Positions 49,437-59,821 of a stretch of DNA of 64,000 nt are shown here, piece after piece (position 1 is the stretch's first letter; the number at the start of each line of letters is the position of its first letter). The stretch is from Gnetum montanum (taxonomy: Eukaryota; Streptophyta; Gnetopsida; Gnetales; Gnetaceae). The notes under the pieces are model-generated. The model was not told the DNA's origin, did not search any database, and saw only the letters and a list, made by a program, of their open reading frames with translations. The stretch lies in NCBI GenBank assembly GCA_015680685.1, contig MNCI01008953.1:178733-242732 (forward strand), in the 5' to 3' direction. A program made the translations under genes and the position numbers.

Positions 49437-49681
49437 GCGCTCCGTCGTCGCTGCCGCCACTGCTGATGCCACCGCCTCCCGGTTTGCTCTTTTTGCCTCT
49501 TTTTGCCTTTTTATTTATTTTTCGTTGAAATTCGCCCAAAAAAATAATAAAAAAATATATATATCTAAAATAAAACAAAAATTACTACATCCCAGTTCCC
49601 CCTGTGAACACCATTTCATGCGTTTACGCCAAACATTCCAACGTAAACTACCATCACGGCCCGGTACGGCCTTAAACTGCC

Positions 49682-51110
49682 ATGCGTCCCGGTGTGACAA
49701 TAACCCACCATCATGCATGTACACATAATTTAAAATTACCAAAGAACATAGAACGATACCCATTAGCTCATTCAACTCTCTGTTTATTGGCGGGAGCAAG
49801 CTCGATGGATTGCCAACATTTAACCGCACCGTTAATCATTGATCGACCATATGGCAAAATTGCAAGAGATATTAACATAAACCTCATCCACTTAAGTTCA
49901 TCAATGGATGACGCAGTCATCGCCTCAACATAGCAAACAATAGACAACTACAAAGGCATGACAAAACCCCTTAACATAGAAGCTGAAAATATCATTGAAG
50001 ACCCGTTGACCGAAACCCCCATCACCATGCCCGATGGGGAAATCAAAATATTAAAATTAAGCACATTACTACAACTGCAACTAGCTAAAGACATTGAGGA
50101 CATGCTTAGGGAAAACATAAAAGCGTTTTCTTGGTCTTACACGGACATGCCCGGGTTAGACCCTCGAATTGTCCANGCTTGGTCTTACACGGACATGCCC
50201 GGGTTAGACCCTCGAATTGTCCAGCATAACATTATCCTTGATCCGAAATTGAGACCAGTAAAACAAAAGGCACGAAAGGTTAAACCCGAGGTGGCATTGG
50301 CAGTTCGTAATGAGATCACCAAGCTTTATCTAGCTGGTTTCATCCAGACTGTTGATTACGCCGAGTGGGTATCCAACATGGTCATTGTCCCGAAGAAGAA
50401 CGGAAGCATTCGCTTATGCATTAACTTCCGGGATTTAAATGTTGCAACCATAAAAGATGATTTTCCTCTACCCAGCATCGATCAACTTGTTGACTCAACT
50501 CCTAGGCATGCTTTATTATCTTTTATGGATGGCTTCTCGGGATACAATCAAATACGCATCAACCCGGAACATCAGCTTCGGACAACCTTTATGACACCAT
50601 GGGGAAACTTTTCTTACACAATGATGTCCTTTGGTCTCAAGAACGCTGAGGCCACGTATCAAAGAGCGATGACATTCATCTTTAGTGATTACATGTTACA
50701 CTCACTCAACGATTATGTGGATGAAAATTGTGGTTAAATCAAAAACATCGGAACAACATGTACAAGATCTCGACTTAGTACTAAAATGTTGTTTAAAATA
50801 TGAATTGAGACTCAACCCAAATAAATGTGTCTTCGGTGTCAAGATAGGAAAAATGCTTGGATTTATAGCCTCAGAAGCAAGGATACGAGTAGACCCTGAT
50901 AAGGTTAAGGCCATAACAAGCCTGAAACCACCAGGCAACCTTACCGAACTTCAAGGTCTACAAGGTAGATTACAGTTTATCAGGCGCTTCATAGAAAAAC
51001 TGACAGACAAACTAAAACCTATGAACCACCTGTTGCGCAAGAACGTCCATTTTGAATGGACTTCACAGTGCCAAGAAGCATTAGATAATATTAAAACGGC
51101 ACTTGCTTGA
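49682..51110 (+). pseudogene. reverse transcriptase of the Tat-like element
   Basis: The frame opens at ATG 49682 and reads to a TAG at 49931, then from 49958. It carries F-S-W-S-Y-T-D-M-P-G-L-D-P (Tat/Athila hallmark), N-M-V-I-V-P-K-K-N-G-S-I-R-L-C-I-N-F-R-D-L-N, D-G-F-S-G-Y-N-Q-I, T-P-W-G-N-F-S-Y and F-G-L-K-N-A. The active-site box is Y-V-D-E with a one-base insertion directly after it (about 50719-50728), so the thumb continues in another frame (50731-51110). The N at 50176 with its duplicated 46-bp flank is an assembly artefact that adds residues. The enzyme would copy the RNA into DNA. Confidence 0.88.
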
Positions 51111-51116
51111 CTACCC

Positions 51117-51444
51117 ATGGTTTATCCACCTCAAAACGATAAATCGTTTTACATCTACCTCGCTACTTCGAATTCGTCAATCGTGTTTATGCTTTGCCAG
51201 AAACAAGATGACGAAAACCGAAGTCCCTGTATATTACTTAAGCCATGCATTAGTTTCCCACGAGAAAAAGTACAACGACGTGGAGAGATCATGTTTAGCT
51301 TTGGTCTTTTCTTTAAGGAAATGGCGACATTACCTCTTCTGTAACCAAGTTAACATAATTTGCAAGGATAATGTGCTAAGGGCTATAACAGGAAACATTT
51401 ACAAAAATGAGTCAGATAGCCTGCTGGAAAGCCATGATAGCTGA
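51117..51444 (+). pseudogene. first RNase H of the Tat-like element
   Basis: Starts in the frame with F-Y-I-Y-L-A-T-S-N-S-S-I and shifts near 51210 into E-V-P-V-Y-Y-L-S-H-A-L, Y-N-D-V-E-R-S-C-L-A-L and I-I-C-K-D-N-V-L-R. The first Asp (usually D-A-S) is replaced (L-A-T-S) and T-D-H/N reads K-D-N, so key residues are only partly kept. Confidence 0.75.
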
Positions 51445-51589
51445 ATTTGACCTGCACTACATAGCGCAATCATTACTTAAGGGTCAAGCCATAGCAAGTC
51501 AAATGGCCATGTCACCAACACATGATCAAGCGATAATAGAGTTAGAATTCCTAGATGAGAATATAAGCACAATAGACATAGTGCCCAAC

Positions 51590-51985
51590 GACTACAATGC
51601 CATTCTAAACTTTGATGGAGCATACACCTCTCAAGGGGGAAGTGTAGCCGCTGTCATCACCTATCCCTCCGGGGAGATCTGACCCTTTGCTTATCATTTC
51701 AACTTTTATTGTACCAACAACATAGTAGAGTACAAAGGTCTCCTTAGAGGTCTTGCGGCAGTACTAGCTTCAGACATCACACGGCTTGTAGTCAGAGGAG
51801 ACTTATAACTGGTCTTAAACCAAGTCACAGATGTTTATACATGTAAAGCCCAACACTTACAACCATATTGTGACTTGGCAAAACACTTAATGAGGTGATT
51901 TGAAAACATCGATGTGCAACACGTTTCTAGAAATGATAACACCATTGCAGACACGTTAGCCACATTAGCATTAAACATAGCGCCA
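51590..51985 (+). pseudogene. second (archaeal-type) RNase H, Tat lineage marker
   Basis: Reads L-N-F-D-G-A, G-G-S-V-A-A-V, N-N-I-V-E-Y-K-G-L-L-R-G-L, V-R-G-D-L, then V-Q-H-V-S-R-N-D-N-T-I-A-D-T-L-A-T-L. This order of Asp, Glu, Asp, Asp motifs is that of the additional RNase H placed between RT-RNase H and integrase in Tat elements. Three stops interrupt it (near 51680, 51806 and 51897). Confidence 0.82.
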
Positions 51986-52285
51986 GATATGTTCCATGCA
52001 TTACCAAGCTCCATAACTAGTTGTGCCGAACCAATAACCAATACTCTTGACATGTTATCGATCGCATCTGTTAGTACAACACGCGTGACAGAATGGTATG
52101 ACAACATAAAAGCATACCTTCTACGCGGTGAAACACCACGACATCTAACAAATGCACAAAAGGATGCAGTACGAAAACGTTCTTGGCAGTATACACTTGT
52201 AGGGGACACATTGTGTCGTAGATCCTACAAAGGCATATTACTAACATGTGTTAGTAGTACCGATGCCCAAACCATTGTTGAATAG

Positions 52286-53332
52286 GTACATGAAGGGCTA
52301 TGCGAAGGACACATAGCACCAAAAGCCATGGCAACAAAGATAAGACACCCAGGCTACTATTGGCCACACATGGAATATGACTGTCTCTCCACGGTTAAAA
52401 CATGTAGTACTTGTCAAAAACATAGTAATCTAATCCATGTCCCACCAAATGAGTTGCATACGGCGCAAATCACTTGGCCCTTCCAAAAGTGGGGGTTGGA
52501 CCTTATCGGCCCAATAACACCCTCATCTTCTGCGGGGCATAGTTTCATCATAACCGCAATAGAATATTTCATGAAGTGGGTAGAAGCTGCTCCCCTTCAA
52601 AAAACTACATCTAAACATGTGTGCAACTTCATTCTTGAAAACATTGTAACATGTTTTGGCATTCCCATGACAATCATCACTAACAACAGGCCACAATTTA
52701 GCAGTGCCGAGACCAAAACGTTTTGTGATAGTCTAGGGATCAAACACTCGTTTTCATCCCCTTACTATCCTCAGAGCAACGGGCAAGCAGAGGAAACAAA
52801 TAAAATCATCATTACAATACTCAAAAAGATGCTTACCCAAAGCAAGCGAAGATGGCACGAACAATTGGTATACGCATTGTGGGCATATCGTACTACACAT
52901 TGGACTTCAATAGGTAGAATGCCATATAGTGTTGTTTACTATTCAGAAGCTATTTTACCTTTGGAATTACATGTACCATCTTTAAGGATCACACTTTCAG
53001 GACTCCTCGACGATGGGCAAAACAATGACCTATGCATCATAGACCTCGATTCGGTGGAGGAGGAATGCATACGTGCACTCGATCAAATTGAGTGGTATCA
53101 AAAACAACAATGGCAACGACATCGGCATGACATTCATAAGTGCCCTATCAAAGAAGGCGACCTTGTACTTAAGGCTGTTCGGGAACACCTGGACAAGTTC
53201 TCAGCCAACTGGGAAGGGCCTTACTTGGTCACTAAAGCATTTGACAATGGAGCATTTAAGTTAGCTGACATGGAAGGGAATGAGCTTGCCAACCCAACCA
53301 ATCACTTGTTCTTGAAACTATTCTATATTTGA
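52286..53332 (+). pseudogene. integrase of the Tat-like element
   Basis: A 334-codon frame is open from 52328. It has the zinc-binding end (H-E-G-L-C-E-G-H just upstream after a TAG at 52283, then C-S-T-C-Q-K-H), W-G-L-D-L-I-G-P-I-T-P with the first catalytic Asp, and I-I-T-N-N-R-P-Q-F where the second catalytic Asp has become Asn. Y-Y-P-Q-S-N-G-Q-A-E-E-T-N-K carries the Glu. The C-terminal end has G-D-L-V-L-K and W-E-G-P-Y-L-V, ending H-L-F-L-K-L-F-Y. It is the best preserved frame in the window. The lost Asp should abolish strand transfer. Confidence 0.88.
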
Positions 53333-53344
53333 GTACAAACTCAG

Positions 53345-53650
53345 GTACGTGCGAGTCCTAGGATCACGACTATAAACTAATACCACAACTCGTCCTGGAA
53401 TCATGATGGTAAACTGATATCATAGAACTAAAGACGATAAACTAGCACCTGTCTGGCATGACGGTAAACTACCAGAGTCACATTTGCCAGAGTCCGCTAA
53501 GACTATAAACTGGTTTGCCTCTTCATGGTCCGCTAAGACTAGAAACTGGCAACGTAACGTCTGCCATGATGCTAAACAGGCAATGTCTAACGGGTTATGA
53601 CATAAAACTAACCCATGATCGCTAAGACTATAAACTGGCGAGTTCATCTC
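53345..53650. repeat. degenerate minisatellite after pol
   Basis: Units with the core GCTAAGACTATAAACTGG or ATGACGGTAAACTA recur about every 25-40 bp, roughly nine times. Such repeats after integrase are common in giant Tat/Ogre elements. Confidence 0.7.
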
Positions 53651-54690
53651 TAGTTCCTCAATCGGTCACCACATTCAAATTTCATCAGAATCACCACATC
53701 GCTTGCCATTAGACGATCCTACCAACGTTGCTGCCATTCATATACAGTGCCTGAAATATTTTCCAATGTCTTTGTTCCATCTGTAGCTATTTAAGTCTAA
53801 GCATGCTTATTCACTCATGGTTTTCTTGCCTCCTTGGAGTTGTGTTTGCAGGATGACACCCAGAGGTTTTCGCACAAGAATGCACTTCGTTACAAGCAAC
53901 AAGATGGAATAATGTTCACAGCACACATGGCAAGACTAAATCAAACCATTCACTAGTACATCCCCATTTCCCGATACATTCACTATCTGTTCACCAACAC
54001 ACTCTACTCAGCCACACCTCTGATACACCCAATACATTCAAAACTTTGAGCATGCTGTCGCACACTGTCATACTTTAAAGTAGTGGCAACACACAACATA
54101 GCACTTGAACATAAGTACAAGAGCAAAGCAAAACATTTTTCAAAAAAAAAAGGCGACACTTGGAACTTCCCACACAAGCCCTAGGTGGGAAGGCAGTTGT
54201 CTTGGAATAGAGTACTCATGTCAAAACAATCAAGAAATCTCCAGTTGCATGGCTTTGACTCTCCGCTGACAGGCTCCCCCTAAACACTAAAAAAGGGCCC
54301 TGTTCCTCCAAAGAATGCAATGCATCATCACGTGGCTTTGGCCTTTCCAACAAAACCTCTTGGACACTAACCAGGAGTCTTGTTCTGCCAAAGGATGCCC
54401 ATCGCATGTCTGGATTCCAAGTTTGCTAAACAATGGCTCTTGACAAGGATCGGCATGATACACACCAGAGCATCCCCTTTCCCAATACAATCTCTTTGTC
54501 AATTCCCAATCCCCATGATCTCCATCTCCCCAACATGATACAAATTTTACGTCTCTCAATCCCATGTACTACTGAACACGGTGCGATGACGTCTAGTCAA
54601 GTGGCAACGAACAAAGTCTCTATCAAGTTGCTTGTGGTGTTTTGCACTTCTTTGTCAACGCTTCTCGGGTTGATTCCTCCAAGCGTCAAC
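53651..54690 (+). other. 3' untranslated region of the Tat-like element
   Basis: No gene supported. The frames at 54287-54565 (minus) and 54433-54741 (plus) are shadows of one another and lack motifs. An A-run lies at about 54144-54153. Confidence 0.5.
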
Positions 54691-54700
54691 AAAGAGGGGC
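54691..54700 (+). other. polypurine tract
   Basis: AAAGAGGGG stands two to four bases before the 3' LTR start, the expected plus-strand primer. Confidence 0.75.
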
Positions 54701-54702
54701 CA

Positions 54703-55524
54703 ATGAAACACCATAAAATTTCGAGCTTAGTACTCCTCTAACACGAAGCAGGTCCCTGGGACCCATAAACGACCACAGCTACATCTGGTGTCACACATGG
54801 CAACTTCAGAGATTAAAATACTTAATTTTCACCAAGTGTGCAGTCTCAACGTATACGCCCAGCGTATACACCCAAGCATGCAATCCTAGCGTATACGCCC
54901 AACATTCACAACGTATACGCCCAGCGTATACGCCCAACATTCTTAACGTATATGTCCAGCGTAGACATCTAGCATACACGCCTCACATAGACGCTGCGTA
55001 GGTACAACTGATGAATACGCCCAGCATGTAATCCCCGAAGACAGCATGAAAATGACACAGTCTCTACGCTGTGCCTACAGTGTGAACCAGTCCACAGTCA
55101 CGCTTGCATCCACCGAGGCTTTTCGTCTGCCTTGTGTTCCAGTCACAACTGCGTTAGACTGGTGCATTGTACTCTCATTCTCTAATACCATTGTTACATT
55201 TTCTTCCCAAAATCGTTTACAGTTTGCATTAATTGTTGTACATATTCTATTTATGCCTATTTACGTTTACGCTCTGTTCGCATCAATTACGCTATTTACG
55301 CTCTGATTTACGCTTGTTATGCCGTTTATGTATAACCCAGCGTATAACACTTCGGTGTACGTTCGGGGAAATCCTTGTCTGATCCACGTGCGGACCACCC
55401 AAGGTACTCTACCTTCGTTCATTCCAGCTCACCCTTAGGTGAAGGCAGGGTCATCTGTGCTTCTCCAGATATCTCCCAGTCTCTATTTCCTTCTAGCCGG
55501 AGACCGACGATTTCGGACGGTACA
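54703..55524 (+). repeat. 3' LTR, internally deleted
   Basis: It matches the 5' LTR but lacks the segment equivalent to 38530-38930, including the TATA box. It also carries extra GCGTATACGC units near 54855 and 54920. Confidence 0.92.
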
Positions 55525-56059
55525 CAAGGTACTTTCTTATAGTCCCTTAATATATATGTTAACTAATTTAATAATGAAATCCTTGGTGGTTTTAGACAAG
55601 AAGAATCAAACCAATTATTATTATCATCATCATCATTAAAGGAAAGGAAAAATAGGAACTCTAGCTTTCCACCATCATTATGAACTCAAAGTATAGTTAC
55701 AGAGGATCATGGTTGGACATGAGAAAGAATGAAATTTATAGCCTAAAAATTGGATACTAGCTCAAATCATTTTTAGCACATTGCAAATTCCTCACATTAA
55801 GTTATCTCATCATATGTTAGGATCAATCACAAAATTATGAAAATAACTCAAAATTATACAATTTATTTTAAATAAATGCAACCCAAAGAAAAATTCCATG
55901 ACATCAAGTCAACTTCAAAGGTAATAAAAAATGATACTACAATAAGTTATTTGGAAATGCATTTTATTCCAATGCATATGATATCTAATGTATCCTATAT
56001 GGATATATATACATACTTACTAATAAATATAATTTATTAAATTACTAATCTACTAGGTG
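55525..56059. other. no gene recognised
   Basis: Flank between the Tat-like element and element E. There is a short TTA/TCA microsatellite at about 55615-55636. It may be the 3' end of element E, but no LTR boundary is visible. Confidence 0.35.
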
Positions 56060-57371
56060 TCAATGTGGAATACTGGTATAAAAATGTTTAAGGTGGAACA
56101 CACTGAAGTTTCTAGTAAACTTGTTACCTTGAAGGTTGACTATCTTGTAAACATTAGAAGCTATAATCTCCATGACTTGGTATGGTCCTAACCACATTGG
56201 TGAGAACTTGGTTGTAGGACCTTTTTTCCTAGAATCTCTATCTCTTTTCAAGACTAGATCACCTATTTGAAAGGATTTAGAGGTAAACTTGTTCTCAAAC
56301 CATCTTTTAATAATGATTTGATGATTTAATAGGTTTTCTAACACTTTTAAACGTTTAAGCTCAACATTCCAAAGATCATAAAATTTAGCGATAAGACTTT
56401 CATTAGGTTTTAGGTAGTCTAGAAAAATCTCATATGTTGGAATTTTCAAGTTGATGGGTAATATAGGTCTTTGACCATAAAATAGCTTATAAGAAGTGAT
56501 CTTCAGAGATTCTTTGTAACAAATACAATTTTTCTATATCATCCATTTTACTTTCATGCTAAGATTTTGGGTTTTCATTAATCATATTTTTAACTCCAAC
56601 TAGAAGATTTTGGTTGAAAGATTTTGCAAAGCCATTTTCTTGAGGGTAATATTCTATAACGCATTTGATTAGAACTTCATTATTCATAAGTTCATTTAGT
56701 GATTTCTACTGAGATGAAGGTAGGACCATTTTCAACAACTAGTATGTATGGATGTTCATATCAACTTATGATAACTTCCTCAAGAAAGTTAATAACCTCA
56801 TGAGATGTAGCTCTTCTAGTCGGTTTGGCTTCTAGCCAACATGTAGTGTAGCCATTTGTAGTTAAAATAAATTTATGTTGGCCTAATGATGGTGGGTAGA
56901 TGGCTCTAATAAAATCAAGAGTCCATTGTATAAAAGGTCTTACTTATAAAATGGGTTGTATAAGTCCTGAACTTTTAGAATCTCTTCCTTTGAATATTGG
57001 ACATTGGATGCAAGTTTTTGATATATTATAAGCATCAATGATCATAGTTGGCTAGCAATAACTAGCCTTTATAATATTGTGAGTTAAAGATTGATAGCCT
57101 ATGTGTCCTTCATCATTTAAGCCTTTACCACATCATTGGCCTTTTCTTTATCTACACACCTAAGAAAAACTTCTTCAAAAAAAATTCTAAAAAGATTTCC
57201 ATTAATCATAGTAAATTTAGAGCTTCTAGATATTAATATTTCACATTTGTAGTTAGGTAATTTTGAAGGAAAAAAATGAAAATTTAGATAATATTTGATA
57301 TCTCCATACCAAGGATAATTTAAGTAGTTTGGTGCAAATAAAACTAGTTCATTATTTTCAAGTTGTAACAC
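56060..57371 (-). pseudogene. integrase of element E
   Basis: Minus strand. 57117-57371 is the segment before the zinc-binding region (N-Y-P-W-Y-G-D-I-K-Y-Y-L, then F-L-R-C-V-D-K-E-K-A). The core is broken, but Y-Y-P-Q-E-N-G-F-A-K-S-F-N-Q-N-L near 56620-56670 is recognisable, with the catalytic Glu changed to Lys. 56060-56449 is the C-terminal region: G-D-L-V-L-K-R-D-R-D, S-P-M-W-L-G-P-Y, F-H-L-K-H-F-Y. It matches element B at 10240-10530. Confidence 0.75.
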
Positions 57372-57429
57372 ATGTATAAGTATGGATTTTAGCTCAAATC
57401 GAACTTTTGGTTCTTCTAGGGTTGATGTT

Positions 57430-57960
57430 TAGACTATTAGTTTAAACTAGTTCCTTTTACTAGTTTGGCTATCTACCATTGGATGTCATATTTTTGCAAC
57501 TTCATAATCCATTTGGCTCTTTTTTCTGAAGGATCTTGATGCTTTGTTAGAATGACAATAGAGAGATCTAGAAAAATTACTATAATCTTAGATTTTAAAA
57601 GGTAAAATTAAAAATTATTTAAAGCTTTAACTAGTACATATAGTTTTTTTTCTACTAGAGAGAATCTCAACTCAACATCCTTAAGTAGATCAAAGATATA
57701 AGTGATGGGATGTTCTTTCTACTTAGCCATCTATTGACTCAAAATGGTAGCTGTTGTATGATCACTTGCAAAGGCATCTAGAAAGAAATCATTTTCATAC
57801 CAAGGATCAACTAAAACTAGAGCTTTAACCATATATTCTTTTATAGCTAAGAAAGGATTTTTATGTTCAACAATCCATATAATGTCCTCATCTTTCTTTA
57901 GCATTATGTTAAGAGGTCTTACTAGTTCAACATGCATAGGGATAAATTGCCTAATAAAAT
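57430..57960 (-). pseudogene. classical RNase H of element E
   Basis: Minus strand. The connection and RNase H are seen as F-F-L-D-A-F-A-S-D-H-T-T-A-T, then P-I-T-Y-I-F-D-L-L-K-D, V-E-K-K-L-Y-V-L-V-K-A-L and Q-D-P-S-E-K-R-A-K-W. It follows RT directly, as usual for Ty3 elements. Stops are frequent. Confidence 0.7.
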
Positions 57961-57999
57961 TAAGCTTCCCAAAGAAATCTCTATGATAGCATTAACACA

Positions 58000-58650
58000 T
58001 TCAAGATCAATGGAAATACATTCTCTTCTTATTATGTGACCAAGTAATTTTCCATGTTATACACCAAATACAGACTTCTTAGCATTTAATGTAACACCAT
58101 ATCTCCTACATCTCAAAAATAGATTTTTAAGATCTTAAATAGGGATTCCTTAATCACATGAGAAAACTATTAAGTTATCTAAATAAATGACTATTTTTTT
58201 CTTAATAATCCCTTCAAAATATTTATCCATGGCACATTGAAAGTTTGATCCTACATTCAATAATCTGAAAGGCATTTTGGCATATTGAAATATTCCCCAT
58301 TTTGTAATGAAAGCTATTTTATATTGATCTTTCTTGTTCATGAGAATTTGATTGTAACTTGAGTATCCATCTAAGAACGAGTACATTTACACATCATTTA
58401 CTACATGAAGTAACTCCTCCATAAGTGCAAGTGGATTGTTATCCTTAATGCAAGATGCATTAAGATTTCTAAAGTCAATGCATAATTTTATCTCTCCTAA
58501 TTTTTATGTATGGATACTAAGTTTAAAACTAAACTAGAATTTCTAACCAAACATATGATTTTAGATTCCAAAAGTTTATCAATCTCCCTTTTCATTGAAG
58601 GTTCAATTTTAGGATTGACTAGTCTTAATTTTTGTCTAAAAGGTTTAGTT
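58000..58650 (-). pseudogene. reverse transcriptase of element E
   Basis: Minus strand: K-R-E-I-D-K-L-L-E-S-K-I-I (about 58580), E-I-K-L-C-I-D-F-R-N-L-N (about 58480), F-L-D-G-Y-S-S-Y-N-Q-I (58380), then M-P-F-R-L-L-N-V and the box I-Y-L-D-N in place of Y-x-D-D. The second Asp is lost. Confidence 0.8.
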
Positions 58651-59520
58651 TCAAGTTTAACTAGTATTGTATGTGTAATGATAAGTGGGTTATAAACCTT
58701 TAAATCTTCATAAAGCTAGGATAACATATCATTAAATTCATATAGCACTATGATTAACATACCTTTTTCATCATAATATAAATGTTTACCTATTCAAATA
58801 GGGTGTTCTTGATTTTTCTTTTTGACTAAAATAATTTCAATTTCTACTAATACTTATCAAACTTTGTGTTGTAGTACTTCAATTTCATTATTCATTTTCT
58901 CAAATTAAGCTTTCTTAGCAATAACATTCCATATAAATTCATTAATAAGGATTAAATCATTCAAATAAGTGTGCAAAGCTTCAAGAACTTGATCATAAAA
59001 CATCCCTTGATTAGTAAGAAAATGGATAATTTGATGATCATCATCAAACACTTGTAGAGATAGAACATTATTAGGGATGGAGTAATAATCAACCTTTTCC
59101 ATGATGATTTAAGAATCCCAAGCTTCATAATTAAATGGAAGAGCAAGAACATAAGTAGTTCGTGCTAAAGCATCAAGAATGTGAGTTTAATCCTTATGGA
59201 CATGCTCTAATGTGATATGATCAAATTCCTTGAATAATTCTAACACATGTGCCTAGTATGCTCTTATTAAAGGATCCTTATCCTCATAAACATTATTAAT
59301 TTGATTCACAATAAGTTGTGAATCACTATAAATATTTAACTTTGAAAGGTTAAAGTAAATAGTGTATTTTAGTCTATGGATTAAAGCTTTATATTTAATC
59401 ATGTTGTTCGACATGGGCTTTTAAAAATGAATGGCCTTAAGTTTTTGAGATTCCCTAGGGAGAACTAACATAATTCTAGCACCACACCCTCATTTTGATG
59501 AGGCTCCATCAATCCTAAGC
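58651..59520 (-). pseudogene. RNase H-like domain upstream of RT in element E
   Basis: Minus strand, 59150-59520: R-I-D-G-A-S-S, then R-I-M-L-V-L-P, N-N-M-I-K-Y-K-A-L-I-H-R-L, I-Y-S-D-S-Q-L-I-V-N-Q-I-N and H-I-L-D-A-L-A. These are the four motif blocks of the RNase H type found as second RNase H in Tat elements. Here it lies between the protease-RT linker (59523-59786) and RT, and the classical RNase H is in its usual place after RT. 58905-59102 is a further segment between this domain and RT. The Glu of the second block is Lys. Element B has the linker but not the domain. Confidence 0.75.
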
Positions 59521-59522
59521 AT

Positions 59523-59786
59523 TCATGTGTTCAAGTTATTCAAATCCAAAAACCAAATTTTTTTATCAATATAAGTATTATCGTCATCATAAATTGCATT
59601 ATGATATGAGGATTGGATAGTGAGGATTTCAGTAATATCCTTATCTTTACCAATTGATGGAGGATCAACAAATAGAAAATTATTTCTATCATAATGGTGG
59701 AAAGGTAGTGTGTTGAAATGAAGTTCAAAAAGCTCTCTATAAGTTTGATAATAAGATGTGACATAGGTATAGATATAGGGGTTCAT
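59523..59786 (-). pseudogene. protease-RT linker of element E
   Basis: P-P-S-I-G-K-D-K-D-I-T-E-I matches the linker of element B (about 9968-10010). The frame ends at a stop just before the RNase H-like domain. Gag and protease are not present upstream: LTR F begins 36 bp further on. Confidence 0.6.
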
Positions 59787-59821
59787 ATCAAGTAAGGATT
59801 AATTCATTACATCTAAATTTT

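Larger units (their letters stand above)
38203..55524 (+). mobile_element. 17.3-kb Tat/Ogre-like retrotransposon with antisense gene
   Basis: Both LTRs start TGAAACACC and end ACGGTACA. Flanks TAAGG (38198-38202) and CAAGG (55525-55529) fit a 5-bp target duplication with one transition. The order is LTR, primer site, repeat-rich leader, gag with the His/Cys motif of the Tat lineage, Pro-rich repeats, protease, then a 5.6-kb block with an antisense spliced gene. RT, RNase H, a second RNase H, integrase, minisatellite, polypurine tract and LTR follow. The second RNase H after the first is the defining trait of Tat-lineage elements. Ogre members are also giant, with an intron between protease and RT. 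Stops and frameshifts occur throughout. Confidence 0.93.

Noticed and set aside
54287-54741. Frames near the 3' LTR as an extra element ORF
   Set aside because: Plus and minus frames overlap, lack motifs and cover the polypurine tract and LTR start.
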